Assembly (NCBI GenBank): GCA_013215145.1
Contig: JABSRP010000011.1
Coordinates: 124,001 to 188,000 of the forward strand
Length of the DNA: 64,000 nucleotides
Direction: 5' to 3'
Source of the DNA: Pseudobacteriovorax sp.
GTDB taxonomy: Bacteria; Bdellovibrionota_B; Oligoflexia; Oligoflexales; Oligoflexaceae
How positions within the stretch are numbered: position 1 is the stretch's first letter; each line of letters opens with the position of its first letter. The position numbers and the translations under genes were made by a program. This document shows positions 28,433 to 37,319 of the stretch, piece by piece. The notes below the pieces were generated by a model. It made no database searches. It was not told the DNA's origin and saw nothing but the letters and a program-made list of their open reading frames with translations.

Positions 28433-28825
28433 ATGGCGAACCGTCGGCGCAAATCCGCTCGCGTCAATGTCGAGCTCAAGATATCTGCCGAGCTCTACGA
28501 CCTGTTGGTGGCATTCGTTGGTGCTGACGAACAGTTAAACAGTGTAAACCAGGCGGCGGAAGCCATTTTTGCTGAGAAACTAATGCCAGCTCAGTCATCG
28601 GCGGGCGCGAAGCCCAAGGCTCAGAGCAAAAAGACAAAAAGAGTGAGTCCTCCTGCAGAATCCTCCGCGGCTCCCCTCGATGAGTTCCTACCAGCGGGTG
28701 TTGATCCTTTCTCTCCACCTTCTATGCATGACTGGCATAAAAATCCTGTGGATTTTTCTCTTATAAAAGAGCGTAGTGAAAAAGCTCCTGAGCTTCGCTA
28801 TCTTCTTGGTGAAGCTCCATACTAA
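28433..28825 (+). CDS. Small basic protein of unknown function
   Basis: A 130-residue protein. The N-terminal 50 residues (RRRKSARVNVELKISAELYDLLVAFV) could form a ribbon-helix-helix-like unit: a basic strand followed by two helices. This is followed by a low-complexity linker rich in Ala, Ser, Lys and Pro (residues 52-80) and an acidic/aromatic C-terminus. A small DNA-binding regulator is possible but unproven. GGA precedes the ATG. It is divergent from the SWIM-SNF2 gene. Confidence 0.6.
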   Translation: MANRRRKSARVNVELKISAELYDLLVAFVGADEQLNSVNQAAEAIFAEKLMPAQSSAGAKPKAQSKKTKRVSPPAESSAAPLDEFLPAGVDPFSPPSMHDWHKNPVDFSLIKERSEKAPELRYLLGEAPY

Positions 28826-28885
28826 ATTTGGCTATCTTGCCAAGCACTCCATAATTGAGTAAGGCTGTAGTAGGAGGTTCCTACT

Positions 28886-29983
28886 ATGTCCGCAAATGAA
28901 AGTCTCAGTTTTCCTTTAAGTCTTAAACGATCCCATAATCGGTTTGTCTTAGCTCCTATGACTAACACTCAGTCATTGGAATCAGGTGAGCTTAGCGAGG
29001 ACGAAGCAGCATGGCTGGAGAGGCGTGCACAGGGAGGCTTTGGAATTGTTATGACCTGTGCGGCGCGGGTTAGCGCATTTGGGCAAGGTTGGCCAGGTCA
29101 ACTGGCGGTGGATCGTGATGAATTCTTGCCCGGCTTGACTCGGTTAGCCGAAAGACTTTCTGCAGCAGGTGCCTTGTCGATCGTGCAGATTCACCATGGC
29201 GGCTTTCGATCCCCGACTGATTTGATCGGTGGTGTTCCCTACTCCACATTTTCGTCTGAACCGACAAAATCCGTACCTTATGGTGCTCGTCAGATGAGTG
29301 AACATGACATCGAAGCAGTCACCCAAGATTTTATCGAGGCGGCTGTGCGAGTGAAAAAAGCTGGCTTTGATGGAGTCGAATTGCATGGAGCTCATGGATA
29401 CTTGCTGGCTCAATTTCTTGATCCTTCGGTGAACCAATTAACCAATCGTTGGGGCGGGTCGTTTCAGAATCGCACTAGGATCTTTCGCGATGTGATCACT
29501 GGTATTAGGGCTGCCTGTGGGCAAAGCTTTATGATTGGTGTTAGATTCTCGCCAGAAGACAACCAACCCGATTCCAACGGGGCCCACCTTGCAGAGACCC
29601 TTGATTTCATGAACCTGATGCACCAGTGCTCGGTAGATTTTCTTCACGTATCTCTTTGGGATTGGCGTAAGTCACCAGTCTCGAAGGTTCACGGTGACGG
29701 TACGTTGCTTGATATTTTGTGCTGTTATAAAAGTCCAACGTGTCCTCTTATTGCTGCCGGTAAAATTGCCGAAAATGCTGATGTGGATGCGGTCATAAAT
29801 GCCGGAGCAGACATGGTCGCTATTGGAAAGATGGCCATTGCGAACCCTGACTGGCCGCGTCGATTCGGCGATAGTTCGTTTCATTTAAAATATCCACCCT
29901 ACTCAGAATCCTATGTAAAAGAGCAGTCGGTGGGAGAAAGCTTTGTAACTTACTTACGGCGTTGGGAGGGCTTTTTCGAATAA
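28886..29983 (+). CDS. Old Yellow Enzyme-family NADH:flavin oxidoreductase
   Basis: A 365-residue FMN-dependent TIM-barrel enzyme. Family landmarks are RFVLAPMTNTQS at the N-terminus, the FMN-site VQIHHGG, GVELHGAHGYLLAQFLDPSVNQLTNRWGGSFQNR, and IAAGKI...VAIGKMAIANPDWP. Where many members have HN/HH in the active site, this one has HGAHG, as in the 2,4-dienoyl-CoA reductase and YqiG-type branches. The natural substrate is likely an alpha,beta-unsaturated carbonyl but cannot be named. AGGAGG lies 6 nt before the ATG. Confidence 0.92.
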   Translation: MSANESLSFPLSLKRSHNRFVLAPMTNTQSLESGELSEDEAAWLERRAQGGFGIVMTCAARVSAFGQGWPGQLAVDRDEFLPGLTRLAERLSAAGALSIVQIHHGGFRSPTDLIGGVPYSTFSSEPTKSVPYGARQMSEHDIEAVTQDFIEAAVRVKKAGFDGVELHGAHGYLLAQFLDPSVNQLTNRWGGSFQNRTRIFRDVITGIRAACGQSFMIGVRFSPEDNQPDSNGAHLAETLDFMNLMHQCSVDFLHVSLWDWRKSPVSKVHGDGTLLDILCCYKSPTCPLIAAGKIAENADVDAVINAGADMVAIGKMAIANPDWPRRFGDSSFHLKYPPYSESYVKEQSVGESFVTYLRRWEGFFE

Positions 29984-30070
29984 AAGCCGTCGCGCCTTGA
30001 CTCTTTGTTGACAGGTTTACTTAGCTTAGTTATTTAATTGTGCGCTTTTTTGAGAATAGTTGGAGAGGCT

Positions 30071-30727
30071 ATGACAAAAAATCTAAAGATCATTTTTATC
30101 TGGCTAAGTTTGTTGGGCTGCGGGCAGAATCAGTCTTCAGAATTGAGGGCGATCATCGGTGAGAATGACTTTGAGGACTACCCAGAGCTCGACGCCATTT
30201 CTACGGCTATTGGGCGAACCGTTGTAGGATGCACGGTAGCTCACCTGGGCGAGGGGTTAGTGATGACGGCTGGTCATTGTGTTCCCTCGAACTATTGCCG
30301 ATCTAACTCTCATGTTGTGACCTGGGGTTTTATCGCCTCGCGACCTCAGGGGGTCCTAAGATCTCGCTGTGAGGATGTGATATCTAGAAACTTCGGACCA
30401 GATAGCGACTTTGCCTTATTAAAGTATGATAGATACCCAGAGCCTTACATTCCTGTTAACCTGGATCAAAAGCCGAGTGAGGGGGAGCCTCTGACGATCT
30501 TCTCTCACCCTGATGGAGAGCCCCTTCAAGGGTCTGGCTGGTGTTGGCACTTAGGAGATTATCTCGGAAAAAAATTCAAATACGACTGCGATACCCTAAA
30601 AGGAAGCAGCGGCGCCCCTATTTTGAACGAACAATTCGAGATTGTTGGGATTCATAATTTGGGAAAGGCATCGTTGGGCTTCAATGCCGGTACCTATCTG
30701 CAGGACATCGTAGAGGATGATGAATAG
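30071..30727 (+). CDS. Trypsin-like serine protease lipoprotein
   Basis: A 218-residue lipoprotein with lipobox LLGC (Cys17), so it is membrane-anchored in the envelope. The S1-type triad is visible: His69 in MTAGHC, Asp113 in DSDFALL, Ser180 in KGSSGAPI. Several cysteines (for example in GCT, AGHC, YCR, SRC, GWC, YDC) probably form disulfides. The short length suggests a compact V8/trypsin-like fold without PDZ domains. The start is taken at ATG 30071 because GGAG lies 5 nt before it. It is a single gene after the OYE gene. Confidence 0.85.
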   Translation: MTKNLKIIFIWLSLLGCGQNQSSELRAIIGENDFEDYPELDAISTAIGRTVVGCTVAHLGEGLVMTAGHCVPSNYCRSNSHVVTWGFIASRPQGVLRSRCEDVISRNFGPDSDFALLKYDRYPEPYIPVNLDQKPSEGEPLTIFSHPDGEPLQGSGWCWHLGDYLGKKFKYDCDTLKGSSGAPILNEQFEIVGIHNLGKASLGFNAGTYLQDIVEDDE

Positions 30728-30923
30728 GTGTTCGAAACTAAGTCTCTTAGGTCCTCGTCTCGTCTGCCTCGCTCTGCTGACCTATTCTGCCTTCCCTTTT
30801 TTTAGGCCAAAAACTACTATTAACCTAAATGTGTCTCCCTGCGGTCGCTCGTGTTCTGCAAGCAAAATAATCTTCCCCGAACAAACCAACATTTGGCGTA
30901 AAAAACCTCAATGGGTGTCAAAC

Positions 30924-32900
30924 CTAAGCGACAACCGAAGGATCGTCTTTAAACATATCAAATTTACGATAGGCCAGTGCTTTGGCATCAGGGTCGTCCC
31001 GAACCTTAAGGTTCATCGACTCTAGAAGTATAAAGCTGTAAACATTTTGTAAGCTAGGGTCTAGCATTTCGTAAACCTCCCGCTGTAGGATAATGGTACT
31101 GGAATTATCTATAGCCTTCTGCCGGATAAACTGCTTGCGCATTCCTTCGTAACGGGTAGCTTGTACAAGAGCTTTCCCCCAGAGATCATAGCGCACCACG
31201 CCGGATCTTGAAAAATAGCCTTGAACAGGTCCTTTCGCTATTCCAATCCCACAGTAAATTTGATTTGTTGTTAATTTGCTTGCAAGAGTTTCGGTGAATA
31301 TAGTCATGATATCCTCTGCGAGGCGGACGGCCTCGCCGCAAGGATTACCATGGGGTGCTTTAAAAGGAAAACCTAATGAACATAGAAACCCGTCCCCCAC
31401 TTCTTTAATCATATAGGCGCGGCTATGTAGGCTGTCCTCGTTGTAGCTCGACATCATAAGTTCCCGGCATTGGACCATAAAACTTTCCAAATACTCTTGG
31501 AAGCGTCCATGTTTTATTTTGCTGCTATTGACAATATCAAAGGAAAGAACGCAGGCTTCCTGAGATCCCACAGGCATGGTTTCTTCTATGGGAACACCAT
31601 TCTTAATTGATGAGATTTGATGAGGATAGAATACTTTTTTCATTTGATCGTAGCTATGAGCTCTGTCGTCAAGTAGTGTTTTCAGCCTTCGATTCGATTG
31701 AACCTGATTCATTCGAATTTTGTCGGATACAGCTACCGAAAGTACCAGCATCTCAATGATAATAGCAACGATAGGTACGATACTTTTTCCCGGCATTTGA
31801 ATGACGCCAAAATTGTCAAGAACCACCAAAAAGGTGCCTAGGAATACACAGGTCCACCCAGCGGTATAAAAATAACCTGAGCGGTATCTTTGGATACTTG
31901 CATGAATGCCGACAGTTAAAAGCAATCCCACCCAAGGCACAAAAAGGGTATTGCTAATGAATCCCCAAATTCGTACTGTGAAAATACTTGCTATAGTCCA
32001 TGCACCAAACACCAGCATTAGACCGATGAGTGTTTTATCCATGCTAGGCCAGCGCTTTTTGGTTGCGAGTAGACTGCGAGCAAACTGAACTGAGCTAACA
32101 CCACCAACGCCAAGGCCAAACCCTGCCATTTGTTTATTAAAAAGCCATCCCCAACCCTCTGGAGTGATATACACCCAGCCCCCGGTAAAATACAGTGACC
32201 AGTAAAATACAGGAACTAAATAAGCGAGGTAGAAGATGCTAGAGGGATTGGGCACAAGTATCGAGATAATCATATTGTAAATTAGCATGATTGTCATGGC
32301 TGCGACGACGGCAGCGATAATCATCCGCGAATCCGCTTGTCGTTCGAGGAAGGATTGTTTGGTCCAAAGTCTTAACGGAAAGCTGGCAAACCCCGACTCA
32401 AGACGAACTATCACTCTCTTTTTCGTTTCGGTTTCAAGATCAAACTCAAACATAGCATAATGATGCGGAGGTGACATTTCGTTTTTTCCGGTAGGTAGAA
32501 CACTAGCGGTTTTTTGCAATATACCGTCACTGATGAGGAAAAAATCTAGCCTTTGCATCAAAGTAGTATATTCTAAGATAAGGCTAAGGGTTTTCGTAGC
32601 CTGTGACTCCACTGTGAACATAGCCCAGTAAACATCACCATTGGTGGCACCCAAGTGCCCATTTGAATCCTGGTCTTGCCACCAAGAGTTCTGGTGACTT
32701 TGAAGAATGGTACTAATTGTCTCTCTACCTAGAGGATCGTGCTGGTAAAAAAGAAGCGATTCGATTGACTTTGACTCAAATGAATCTCCATCATGTATTG
32801 TAATAGTGTTAGACTGATCGTTTGCATGGGCAGTGGTATGTAAATCTGCGATCAGCTGCAGTACTGTGCAAAACATCACCTTGAAACACAGAAACCGCAA
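30924..32900 (-). CDS. 7TM-DISM receptor with class III adenylate/guanylate cyclase domain
   Basis: A 658-residue inner-membrane receptor. After a signal sequence, residues about 30-185 form the periplasmic beta-sandwich (7TMR-DISMED2-like). Residues about 190-395 hold seven helices, and about 440-640 is a class III nucleotidyl cyclase domain. Metal-binding aspartates are seen in VLSFDIVNSS (Asp455) and KEVGDGF (Asp503). The late Asn/Arg motif appears as LVQATRYE, where the usual Asn is Gln, so activity should be tested. It would make cAMP or cGMP in response to a periplasmic ligand. The TTG start is supported by GGAGAG. It lies 85 bp downstream of the 7TM-DISM kinase gene on the same strand, so the two may form an operon. 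Confidence 0.9.
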   Translation of the reverse strand: MRFLCFKVMFCTVLQLIADLHTTAHANDQSNTITIHDGDSFESKSIESLLFYQHDPLGRETISTILQSHQNSWWQDQDSNGHLGATNGDVYWAMFTVESQATKTLSLILEYTTLMQRLDFFLISDGILQKTASVLPTGKNEMSPPHHYAMFEFDLETETKKRVIVRLESGFASFPLRLWTKQSFLERQADSRMIIAAVVAAMTIMLIYNMIISILVPNPSSIFYLAYLVPVFYWSLYFTGGWVYITPEGWGWLFNKQMAGFGLGVGGVSSVQFARSLLATKKRWPSMDKTLIGLMLVFGAWTIASIFTVRIWGFISNTLFVPWVGLLLTVGIHASIQRYRSGYFYTAGWTCVFLGTFLVVLDNFGVIQMPGKSIVPIVAIIIEMLVLSVAVSDKIRMNQVQSNRRLKTLLDDRAHSYDQMKKVFYPHQISSIKNGVPIEETMPVGSQEACVLSFDIVNSSKIKHGRFQEYLESFMVQCRELMMSSYNEDSLHSRAYMIKEVGDGFLCSLGFPFKAPHGNPCGEAVRLAEDIMTIFTETLASKLTTNQIYCGIGIAKGPVQGYFSRSGVVRYDLWGKALVQATRYEGMRKQFIRQKAIDNSSTIILQREVYEMLDPSLQNVYSFILLESMNLKVRDDPDAKALAYRKFDMFKDDPSVVA

Positions 32901-32985
32901 CCTGAACTCTCCTACATGCTCTGAGCCAGTTCTCTTGTTCGGTTTTACACAGCATCATTATGGGGAAAATTTTTCCTACGTTCCC

Positions 32986-35844
32986 TTAAATTTTTCTAAG
33001 CAACGGTGGAGTCTCTTGGGTCACCAAATCTTGAGGAAAACTCAGTAAAATGGAGAACGGTTGAAAGAGAAGATGAGATTGATTTTGATCATCTGGAATC
33101 ACTAACTCTATGTGTCCACCTAAGTCTTCCACCATCCCTTTTACGGCATCTAACCCCACACCTCTACCGGAAATATGGCTAATGGTTTCTTTTGAGGAAA
33201 ACCCTGAAGTCAGTATTAAATTGGCTATTGACTTATTTTTGTTGCTATAGAAGAGTCCAAGTTCTTTGGCTCTAGCTTTTATTCGTTCTAGATTTAATCC
33301 CCTGCCATCGTCGGAAAAATGTAGTCGTAGTTCTTGTTTGCCCTGATCTAATTCAACCGTTAGAAAGAAGTTTGAGTCTTTCGATTTTTGTTTTTCATAT
33401 CTTTCTGACACTGATTCTAGACCATGATCAACAGCGTTATTCATAAGATGAATAAAAATTTGTCTGATAATACTGGAATACTTTCGGGCGACCAGAATAT
33501 TGTCACCCTTAAATAAGAGTTGTGGTTTTGATTTATTAAGATCTTCCGCAAGTTTAACAGCCTGGTGACTGCACTCTATAGCAAGGTGTTTGATGGAAAC
33601 GGAAGTGGCCTGAACAATGTCGTTATAGATTTCTAGCAATATCTCTCTGGACTTGCTGTTATCTTCGATGGAGCTAGCTTGGATGCGAGAAAGCCAGGAC
33701 TCCGCCTTATGAATATCAATGATTTTTTTCGATTGGCTTTCGACTCTCCGGTTGAGCTTAATAGTATCGAGATCGTTATAGTAATCCACTGCCTTTTGAA
33801 TGCCGTCTAACCTCTCTTGTAGGATGTTTTTGTCAAATCCTGAATGTTCGGTAATATGACGTTGAAGTTCGGATTCTACATCATGGACGATATTGGTAAT
33901 ACCTGTTAAACCGAAGATTCTAGATTGCCCTTTGAGGGTATGGAGTTGTCGGTATATGAAGCGAGCGGTGTCAATGTTTTCATTTTTGTTTGATGGCAAG
34001 GTCTCGCGGCAGGCCCGGATCAAACTGAAGGAACTATCCATTAATTCGGCAAATTTTTTAGAGTCAATACCTACGATTTCGCTAATTGCTTGAAGGTCTT
34101 CATCATGGCGCTTTTTCTGAGAGATTAGCCCACGGATCTCCGTGGTGTCTCTTACCGAAACTAGTATACGATCGACCTCATCGTTTTCATTAATGATCGG
34201 ATCCCAATCAATTTCCAAAAATTGCTCGCCGTGATCTGATTGGTAAACCATCTCTTTGGGTAAACATGATTCATTAGCTTCGAAATTTAAACAATGATGG
34301 CCTAAACTGGCTGAAAGGGTTTGCATCATAAGATCACGATCATTATTCGAAAGCTTAACCTTATCGAGTAATAGTGACTCTAAAGTCTGGTCTAGTCCTG
34401 GTTTCTTGTCCAGCATAATCGTTGTGTGTTGAGAATAGTCTGAATGGATTTTTAAGTTTTCTGGCATGATCATAAAGATGCCTTGACGGATTGTTTTTAG
34501 TATCGATCGGATATCGCGCGTCTTTTCTTCCACCTGCTGCTCCACGTTTGCCAAATGAGACTCTAATTTTTTATTGACATGCTGAAGCTTGCGCTTGAGT
34601 GTGTTTAGCCTATCTGCTAATGCAAATGAAAGTAAAACCACTTCTAGTAATGATCCAATTTGCATGGCGTTTTCCGTCAAAAAATTCCTGGGGAGGACAG
34701 CAATTTGCTTTCCAACATAAAGAAGAGTCCCTAGTACGATGGCGACCCAAGCAGCCACATAAAAGCGGGCCTCTCTTTGTCCAGATGCTAGCTTTGAACA
34801 TCCTACAACAATGGAACTTAGGGGAGAGATGACGCAGAAAACGGCAAATATTTTAATATATAGGGCGTAGGGCATTATCAATGAAAGACAGGCTAGGCAA
34901 GCGATGAGGTACTGGCAGATGGTCAGAAAATAGTAGGATTTTTTTTCTGCCTTAGTAACATTTAGAAAGCTCTTGGCAAAAGCGATGACAAACCAAAGAC
35001 AAAGAGTTCCCCCAAAGGAAATGGCAAAATCTGAAAGTACTGGATAGCTGGGCCAAACGTATTGAAAGGAGATTCCTTTTAAGCTCGATTGGATGCTTAT
35101 AAATCCAAGGACAAAGCCAATGTAATAAAAATAAGTGATGCGCCTAACAGATAAGAAGATGAAAAGGTTATAAATCACCATGATAAGCATAGCGCCGTAA
35201 TAAAAACCTTGGCCCGTGGTAAAGTACTCTCTTTGCTCATAATATGCCTTTGGATTCCATATGCGTATGGGTAGTTGGACAGAGCTAGTGGATGCCACTC
35301 GTAAAAAAATAAGATAATTACCAGGCTCAGACACGGGAAGCGGCACAACAAAATTTGTATGGTCAATAGGCCTCTGGTAAAAGGGAAATTTATCTCCAAG
35401 CCTCCATTCTTTGACTATTTCGAAGGTATCCGTGTAAAGAACGATATCGATTTGGTCCAAAAGCGGCCAGGCAATTTCTAGTAAAGGCATCTCGCCTTGA
35501 TAATCGAGGGAATGGATAGGAATGTAGAACCAAAACTGACTTGAGGTCCAACCGAAAGAAGGAGCGGTTTTGGTACTTTTAGTAAAGAGCTCTTTTCCCT
35601 GTGGGGTTGCTAGGTCTTCCATCCTAAAGCTGTGATCAGGGTCGGGTAGTTGGAATATCGTAGGATTCAAGAAGTCCTTTTCTAATAGTTCGGAAAGAAG
35701 TGTTTGTTCTGTTTTAAGTTCGGGAACTTGTCCCAGGCATATACTTTGGAGGCCCAAAAAAAAGAACGTAAAAGCCAAGGCATATGCTCGGATCTTAGAG
35801 AGGGGGCATAATCCTTTTCTGCAATCCAATGACTTTGAGGGCAT
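32986..35844 (-). CDS. 7TM-DISM receptor with Hpt and CheA-type kinase domain
   Basis: A 952-residue signalling protein. In order it has a signal sequence, a periplasmic DISMED2-like domain (about 45-200), seven membrane helices (about 210-410), a coiled coil, a PAS-like region (about 450-570), an Hpt-like helix bundle with the phospho-His context QLHTLKG (His635), and a HATPase with the N box (HLMNNAVDHG, about 802) and G box (SGRGVGLDAVKG). The internal Hpt plus CheA-like ATPase differ from ordinary HisKA kinases. The start is uncertain: ATG 35844 gives a signal peptide but a poor ribosome site; the frame stays open upstream to 36021, towards the divergent Fur-box promoter. A partner response regulator is not adjacent. 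Confidence 0.88.
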   Translation of the reverse strand: MPSKSLDCRKGLCPLSKIRAYALAFTFFFLGLQSICLGQVPELKTEQTLLSELLEKDFLNPTIFQLPDPDHSFRMEDLATPQGKELFTKSTKTAPSFGWTSSQFWFYIPIHSLDYQGEMPLLEIAWPLLDQIDIVLYTDTFEIVKEWRLGDKFPFYQRPIDHTNFVVPLPVSEPGNYLIFLRVASTSSVQLPIRIWNPKAYYEQREYFTTGQGFYYGAMLIMVIYNLFIFLSVRRITYFYYIGFVLGFISIQSSLKGISFQYVWPSYPVLSDFAISFGGTLCLWFVIAFAKSFLNVTKAEKKSYYFLTICQYLIACLACLSLIMPYALYIKIFAVFCVISPLSSIVVGCSKLASGQREARFYVAAWVAIVLGTLLYVGKQIAVLPRNFLTENAMQIGSLLEVVLLSFALADRLNTLKRKLQHVNKKLESHLANVEQQVEEKTRDIRSILKTIRQGIFMIMPENLKIHSDYSQHTTIMLDKKPGLDQTLESLLLDKVKLSNNDRDLMMQTLSASLGHHCLNFEANESCLPKEMVYQSDHGEQFLEIDWDPIINENDEVDRILVSVRDTTEIRGLISQKKRHDEDLQAISEIVGIDSKKFAELMDSSFSLIRACRETLPSNKNENIDTARFIYRQLHTLKGQSRIFGLTGITNIVHDVESELQRHITEHSGFDKNILQERLDGIQKAVDYYNDLDTIKLNRRVESQSKKIIDIHKAESWLSRIQASSIEDNSKSREILLEIYNDIVQATSVSIKHLAIECSHQAVKLAEDLNKSKPQLLFKGDNILVARKYSSIIRQIFIHLMNNAVDHGLESVSERYEKQKSKDSNFFLTVELDQGKQELRLHFSDDGRGLNLERIKARAKELGLFYSNKNKSIANLILTSGFSSKETISHISGRGVGLDAVKGMVEDLGGHIELVIPDDQNQSHLLFQPFSILLSFPQDLVTQETPPLLRKI

Positions 35845-36042
35845 AGTAAGGCTTTCGATAAAAATAGGATTCCTCCATGGAGTAGCGGTATTTTTTTGAA
35901 AATCTTGAATATCGTCGAACCATAGATTTTTTGCTGATTGCATTGTTTCATTACGACGAAAGCGTTTTTTTAACTTCATTAAAAAAACAATGAGACAAGA
36001 TAAGTTCTTGACTGCAGTCAAACTCTGGCGTATTCAAAAAAT

Positions 36043-36070
36043 GATTATGATTATCAATATTCGGTATAAA
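36043..36070 (+). promoter_or_regulatory. Fur-box-like operator and -10 element for the imelysin operon
   Basis: GATTATGATTATCAATATT (36043-36061) fits the 19-bp Fur consensus GATAATGATAATCATTATC at 15 of 19 positions, as three hexamers GATTAT-GATTAT-CAATAT. A -10-like TATAAA follows at 36065-36070, 26 nt before the ATG at 36096, so Fur bound with Fe2+ would block RNA polymerase. The site lies in the gap between the operon and the divergent 7TM-DISM kinase gene. Confidence 0.72.
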
Positions 36071-36095
36071 GTAGCCTACAGAAAGAAGAATTGCA

Positions 36096-37319
36096 ATGAA
36101 AACAACAAAGTACCTTTTGGCACTAGCAGCCACCGTACCTTTTATTTCCTGTGAAAGCTCCTCTGATGACGACTCGACTAGTCCGCAGTCGATATCTAAG
36201 GAGGAGGTGGTCGCAAACTATGCCGAACTTGTTTACCTTAATTACAAAGATGCTTTAGTTGGTGCCACTTTACTAAGCGAATCTGTTAATGAATTCGTGG
36301 CAGAGCCAACAGAAGCTGGGTTTTCTAATGCAAAAACTGCCTGGTTAGCCTCTCGCAACCCCTATGGTCAGACCGAGGCCTTCCGTTTTTACGATGGTCC
36401 CATCGATGACGAAGATGGTCCCGAAGGTCAGCTCAATGCTTGGCCCATGGATGAAATCTACGTTGATTACGTCGAAGGTTCCACAACAGGTGGGCTCGTC
36501 TCTGCCACTGATATTGCCCTTACCAAAGAAACCATAGCTGGTTTGAACGAAGGAGCGGATGGCAACATATTCCTTACCGATGGATTCAATGCAGAAAAAT
36601 CTATCGCCACGGGATATCACACTGTTGAGTTTTTGCTTTGGGGACAAGATACGAGCGCAACAGGCCCTGGAGAACGGTCTTACAAAGACTATTTACTCTC
36701 TGAAGACGCTACGGCACCCAATGCAGATCGACGGGGGACTTACCTTTCTATTGCCTCGGAATTGATCGTTGATGACCTGACGACACTCGTCGCGGACTGG
36801 TCTGCGACTGATCAAGAAAACTATCGAAATAGCTTTTTCTTAAGTCAAAATGCTGACAATGCTTTGAAATCAATTTTCACAGCTATAGGCATCATGGCGA
36901 AGGGTGAATTAGCTGCGGAACGGATCGACAACGCACTGCAAACTCAGGAGCAAGAAGATGAGCACTCTTGTTTCAGCGACAACACTTATGCTGATATTAA
37001 AATGAACGCATTGGGCATTCAAAATGTTTACCTGGGTCGCTACTCAGATCAGATCGATGGACCTGGATTGGATGTTTTGGTGGCTGCAGTCAATCCTGAA
37101 CTAGATCTAGAGATTCAGACGCTAATGACAGAGATCTTGACAACTATCGATAGCCTTCCGTTGACTTTTGATCAGGTCATCCTTCCAGGGCTTGTGGGAA
37201 CGGAAGGTAGAGAGAAACTAGATGCCATCGTTGTCTCATTGCAAACCTTAGGAGATAAATTTGCAGAAGCCGCAGAAACCGTAGGTTTAGGTACAATTTC
37301 TGTTGAGTTGCCCGAATGA
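36096..37319 (+). CDS. Imelysin-family lipoprotein (M75/EfeO-related), first copy
   Basis: A 407-residue lipoprotein (lipobox ISC, Cys19) followed by an acidic Ser/Asp linker. The imelysin core carries the signature RNPYGQTEAFRFYDGPID (87-104) and the metal-site-like GYHTVEFLLWGQD (His175, Glu178). C-terminal helices ending with PEG-type loops fit the duplicated four-helix architecture. Imelysin proteins are iron-regulated periplasmic or outer-membrane proteins implicated in iron or other metal uptake; peptidase activity is doubtful for most. It is the first gene of a four-gene operon downstream of a Fur-like box, and its stop overlaps the next start (ATGA). Confidence 0.93.
   Translation: MKTTKYLLALAATVPFISCESSSDDDSTSPQSISKEEVVANYAELVYLNYKDALVGATLLSESVNEFVAEPTEAGFSNAKTAWLASRNPYGQTEAFRFYDGPIDDEDGPEGQLNAWPMDEIYVDYVEGSTTGGLVSATDIALTKETIAGLNEGADGNIFLTDGFNAEKSIATGYHTVEFLLWGQDTSATGPGERSYKDYLLSEDATAPNADRRGTYLSIASELIVDDLTTLVADWSATDQENYRNSFFLSQNADNALKSIFTAIGIMAKGELAAERIDNALQTQEQEDEHSCFSDNTYADIKMNALGIQNVYLGRYSDQIDGPGLDVLVAAVNPELDLEIQTLMTEILTTIDSLPLTFDQVILPGLVGTEGREKLDAIVVSLQTLGDKFAEAAETVGLGTISVELPE

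Noticed and set aside
30717..31025. A 102-residue ORF after the protease, with a hydrophobic N-terminus
   Set aside because: Its last 100 bp lie antisense to the conserved cyclase gene, it lacks a proper ribosome site, and the sequence has no coherent domain.
35845..36021. N-terminal extension of the 7TM-DISM kinase to a TTG at 36021
   Set aside because: It would place coding sequence up to the edge of the divergent Fur-box promoter, has no ribosome site, and would bury the signal peptide.
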